From: Rhodospirillaceae bacterium CCH5-H10
Lineage (GTDB): Bacteria; Pseudomonadota; Alphaproteobacteria; Reyranellales; Reyranellaceae
Direction: 5' to 3'
DNA length: 16,265 bases
Assembly (NCBI GenBank): GCA_001557035.1
Contig: LSKJ01000816.1
Coordinates: 1 to 16,265, forward strand
In this document: piece after piece, positions 15,087 through 16,265 of the stretch
Layout: every line of letters begins with the position of its first letter
Numbering within the stretch: the stretch's first letter is position 1
Program-made: the position numbers and the translations under genes
The notes under the pieces: generated by a model
What the model saw: the letters and a program-made list of their open reading frames with translations, nothing else
The model's database searches: none
What the model was told of the DNA's origin: nothing

Positions 15087-16196
15087 CTACTGCGTGACGC
15101 GGAACGGCGTGCGCGTGTACTTGCCGCCGACCAGCTTCGAGAAGATGAAGCTCGAGATCGGAATGCCGGTCATGTCGTCGGCCGAGAAGTTGTAGTTGGC
15201 CAGCACGCCGGTGTAGGGCGCCTTCATGGCCTCGCAGAGCTTCTCGCCCGTGGCGTCGGCGCCGGCCTTGTTGAGGGCCGCCGCGATGATCTGCGCCGCA
15301 TCCCAGGCCGCCGCCTCGTAGTTCTTCGGCGTGGAGTTGTAGGCCGCCTTGTAGAGCTCGACGAAGGCCTTCTGGTGCGGCAGCGGATCCTCGCCGACCA
15401 CGAACTCGGGGATCGCGATGTTGTCGGCAGCCGGTCCCATCGCGTTCACGTACTCGTAGGACGAGGAGCCGATCGCGGCGATCACCGGCTGGGTGATCTG
15501 GATCTGCTTGACGTTGCGGAAGGGCGTGGCCGACGTGGCGATGATGAAGACCGCCTCCGGCTGTGCCGCCTTGACCTTGGCCGCCTGCGTCGTGGTGTCG
15601 GTGGCGCCGATCTCGAACTTCTCGACCGCGACCAGCTTGATCCCGTACTTGTCGGCGAGCGGGCGCAGCTCGGCCATCACGACGTTGCCGTAGCCCGCGT
15701 CGTGCAGCACGCCGACCTTGGTCGCCTTGATGCTCTTGGCGTATTCGAGCAGCGCGGTGGCGTTCAGGCGCTGCGGTGGCAGCACGTGGGCCACGCACTT
15801 GCGGTCGCGCTCGACCGCCGGACCGATGCCGGTGAAGGCGATCTGCGGGATCTTGTTGGCATGCGTCACGCCGCCGACGGCGACGGTGCTGGCCGTCAAC
15901 GACGGGCCAAGCAGGGCCTGGACCTTCTGTCCGAAGATCAGGTCGTTGGCCTTGCTGAGCGCGGTGTCGGGATTGGAAGCATCGTCCTCGACGATGAACT
16001 TGATCGGCCGGCCCTTGATGCCGCCCTTGGCGTTGATGTCCTTTTCGGCCAGCAGCAGGCCGTTGCGCTCGGGCACGCCGAGGCCGGCGCCGATCTTGAC
16101 CGGCTCACCCGAGGTCTGCGCCTGGACGGCGAAGGCCGATAGTCCGACCAGCGCCGTGGCGCCGGCCAGTTTTGCGATGAACGATGACAGTGACAT
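15087..16196 (-). CDS. HAAT ABC transporter substrate-binding protein (LivK/LivJ-like)
   Basis: Periplasmic receptor of the importer, 369 residues with two type I periplasmic-binding lobes. A Sec signal peptide is clear: Lys9, a hydrophobic core and likely cleavage after VQA (residue 26). The mature part begins EPVKIGAGLGV, then NGLLLAEKDINAKGGIKGRPIKFIVEDDASNPDTA and a ligand-lobe stretch GPSLTASTVAVGGVTHANKIPQIAFTG. The second lobe carries KVGVLHDAGYGNVV. The residues after ASTVA differ from the LivJ segment that binds the amino acid backbone, so leucine-type amino acids are not assured; HAAT relatives also bind aromatic acids, amides and urea. ATG 16194-16196 has an excellent GGGAGGAAAG ribosome binding site. 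It is the first operon gene visible here. Confidence 0.93.
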   Translation of the reverse strand: MSLSSFIAKLAGATALVGLSAFAVQAQTSGEPVKIGAGLGVPERNGLLLAEKDINAKGGIKGRPIKFIVEDDASNPDTALSKANDLIFGQKVQALLGPSLTASTVAVGGVTHANKIPQIAFTGIGPAVERDRKCVAHVLPPQRLNATALLEYAKSIKATKVGVLHDAGYGNVVMAELRPLADKYGIKLVAVEKFEIGATDTTTQAAKVKAAQPEAVFIIATSATPFRNVKQIQITQPVIAAIGSSSYEYVNAMGPAADNIAIPEFVVGEDPLPHQKAFVELYKAAYNSTPKNYEAAAWDAAQIIAAALNKAGADATGEKLCEAMKAPYTGVLANYNFSADDMTGIPISSFIFSKLVGGKYTRTPFRVTQ

Positions 16197-16265
16197 TCTT
16201 CTTTCCTCCCACTCGTTGAACTTCTTTGTGGCCGTGGCTTCTGGTCAGAGCAGCGGCGGCGGTCC
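16197..16265. other. Upstream edge of the liv operon
   Basis: These 69 bases hold the ribosome binding site of the binding-protein gene, complementary to 16204-16213. I see no convincing promoter. On the minus strand a TGA lies at 16245-16247, preceded by a few open codons, which could be the end of another operon gene outside the window, but the visible part is too short to support one. Confidence 0.35.

Noticed and set aside
16245..16265. Possible end of another minus-strand gene at the right edge
   Set aside because: Only about six codons before a TGA are visible, which is too little to call a gene.

Overview
The window is GC-rich chromosomal DNA with the dense, GC-ending codon use of an alphaproteobacterium. 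The order cell-wall amidase, class A PBP1a, then release factor 2 is a common alphaproteobacterial housekeeping arrangement. The second half (orphan Bug-type binding protein, FMN-dependent monooxygenase, GMC oxidoreductase, Liv-type ABC operon) fits a free-living heterotroph with a large uptake and catabolism repertoire, such as Reyranella- or Bradyrhizobium-like soil and water bacteria. The genus is only a guess.

Layout. Bases 1-4284 (+) are housekeeping: the 3' end of an N-acetylmuramoyl-L-alanine amidase, PBP1a (mrcA), prfB with a textbook +1 programmed frameshift, and a 66-residue protein of unknown function. Bases 4285-4425 are non-coding and hold two inverted copies of a GGAG-headed palindrome that differ by a compensated base pair, resembling a REP/BIME element. 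Bases 4426-9079 (+) form an accessory metabolic block: NtaA/SnaA-type flavin monooxygenase, MFS transporter, Tat-exported TctC/Bug binding protein and a two-module VOC protein. The VOC gene overlaps a small two-helix membrane protein (9079-9327), which overlaps a DUF2786-type gene (9324-10040).

At 10040-10047 transcription converges. From 16196 down to 10047 on the minus strand lies a compact HAAT (branched-chain amino acid family) ABC operon: binding protein, two permeases (LivH, LivM), two ATPases (LivG, LivF), then a GMC oxidoreductase 42 bases after livF. A perfect 13-bp hairpin separates the binding-protein gene from livH, a plausible device for making more binding protein than permease.

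How the genes work together: the amidase and PBP1a both act on peptidoglycan, and prfB ends translation at UGA/UAA. The liv genes form one complete importer, whose substrate is probably linked to the downstream alcohol-oxidising GMC enzyme. The middle block may import and oxidise an organic acid or related compound, but it lacks partners (flavin reductase, TctA/TctB), so that is weak inference. I see no tRNA, rRNA, CRISPR array, insertion sequence, prophage or recognisable defence system. The most unusual items are the REP-like pair, the prfB recoding site, the livK-livH hairpin and the overlapping VOC/membrane/DUF2786 trio.
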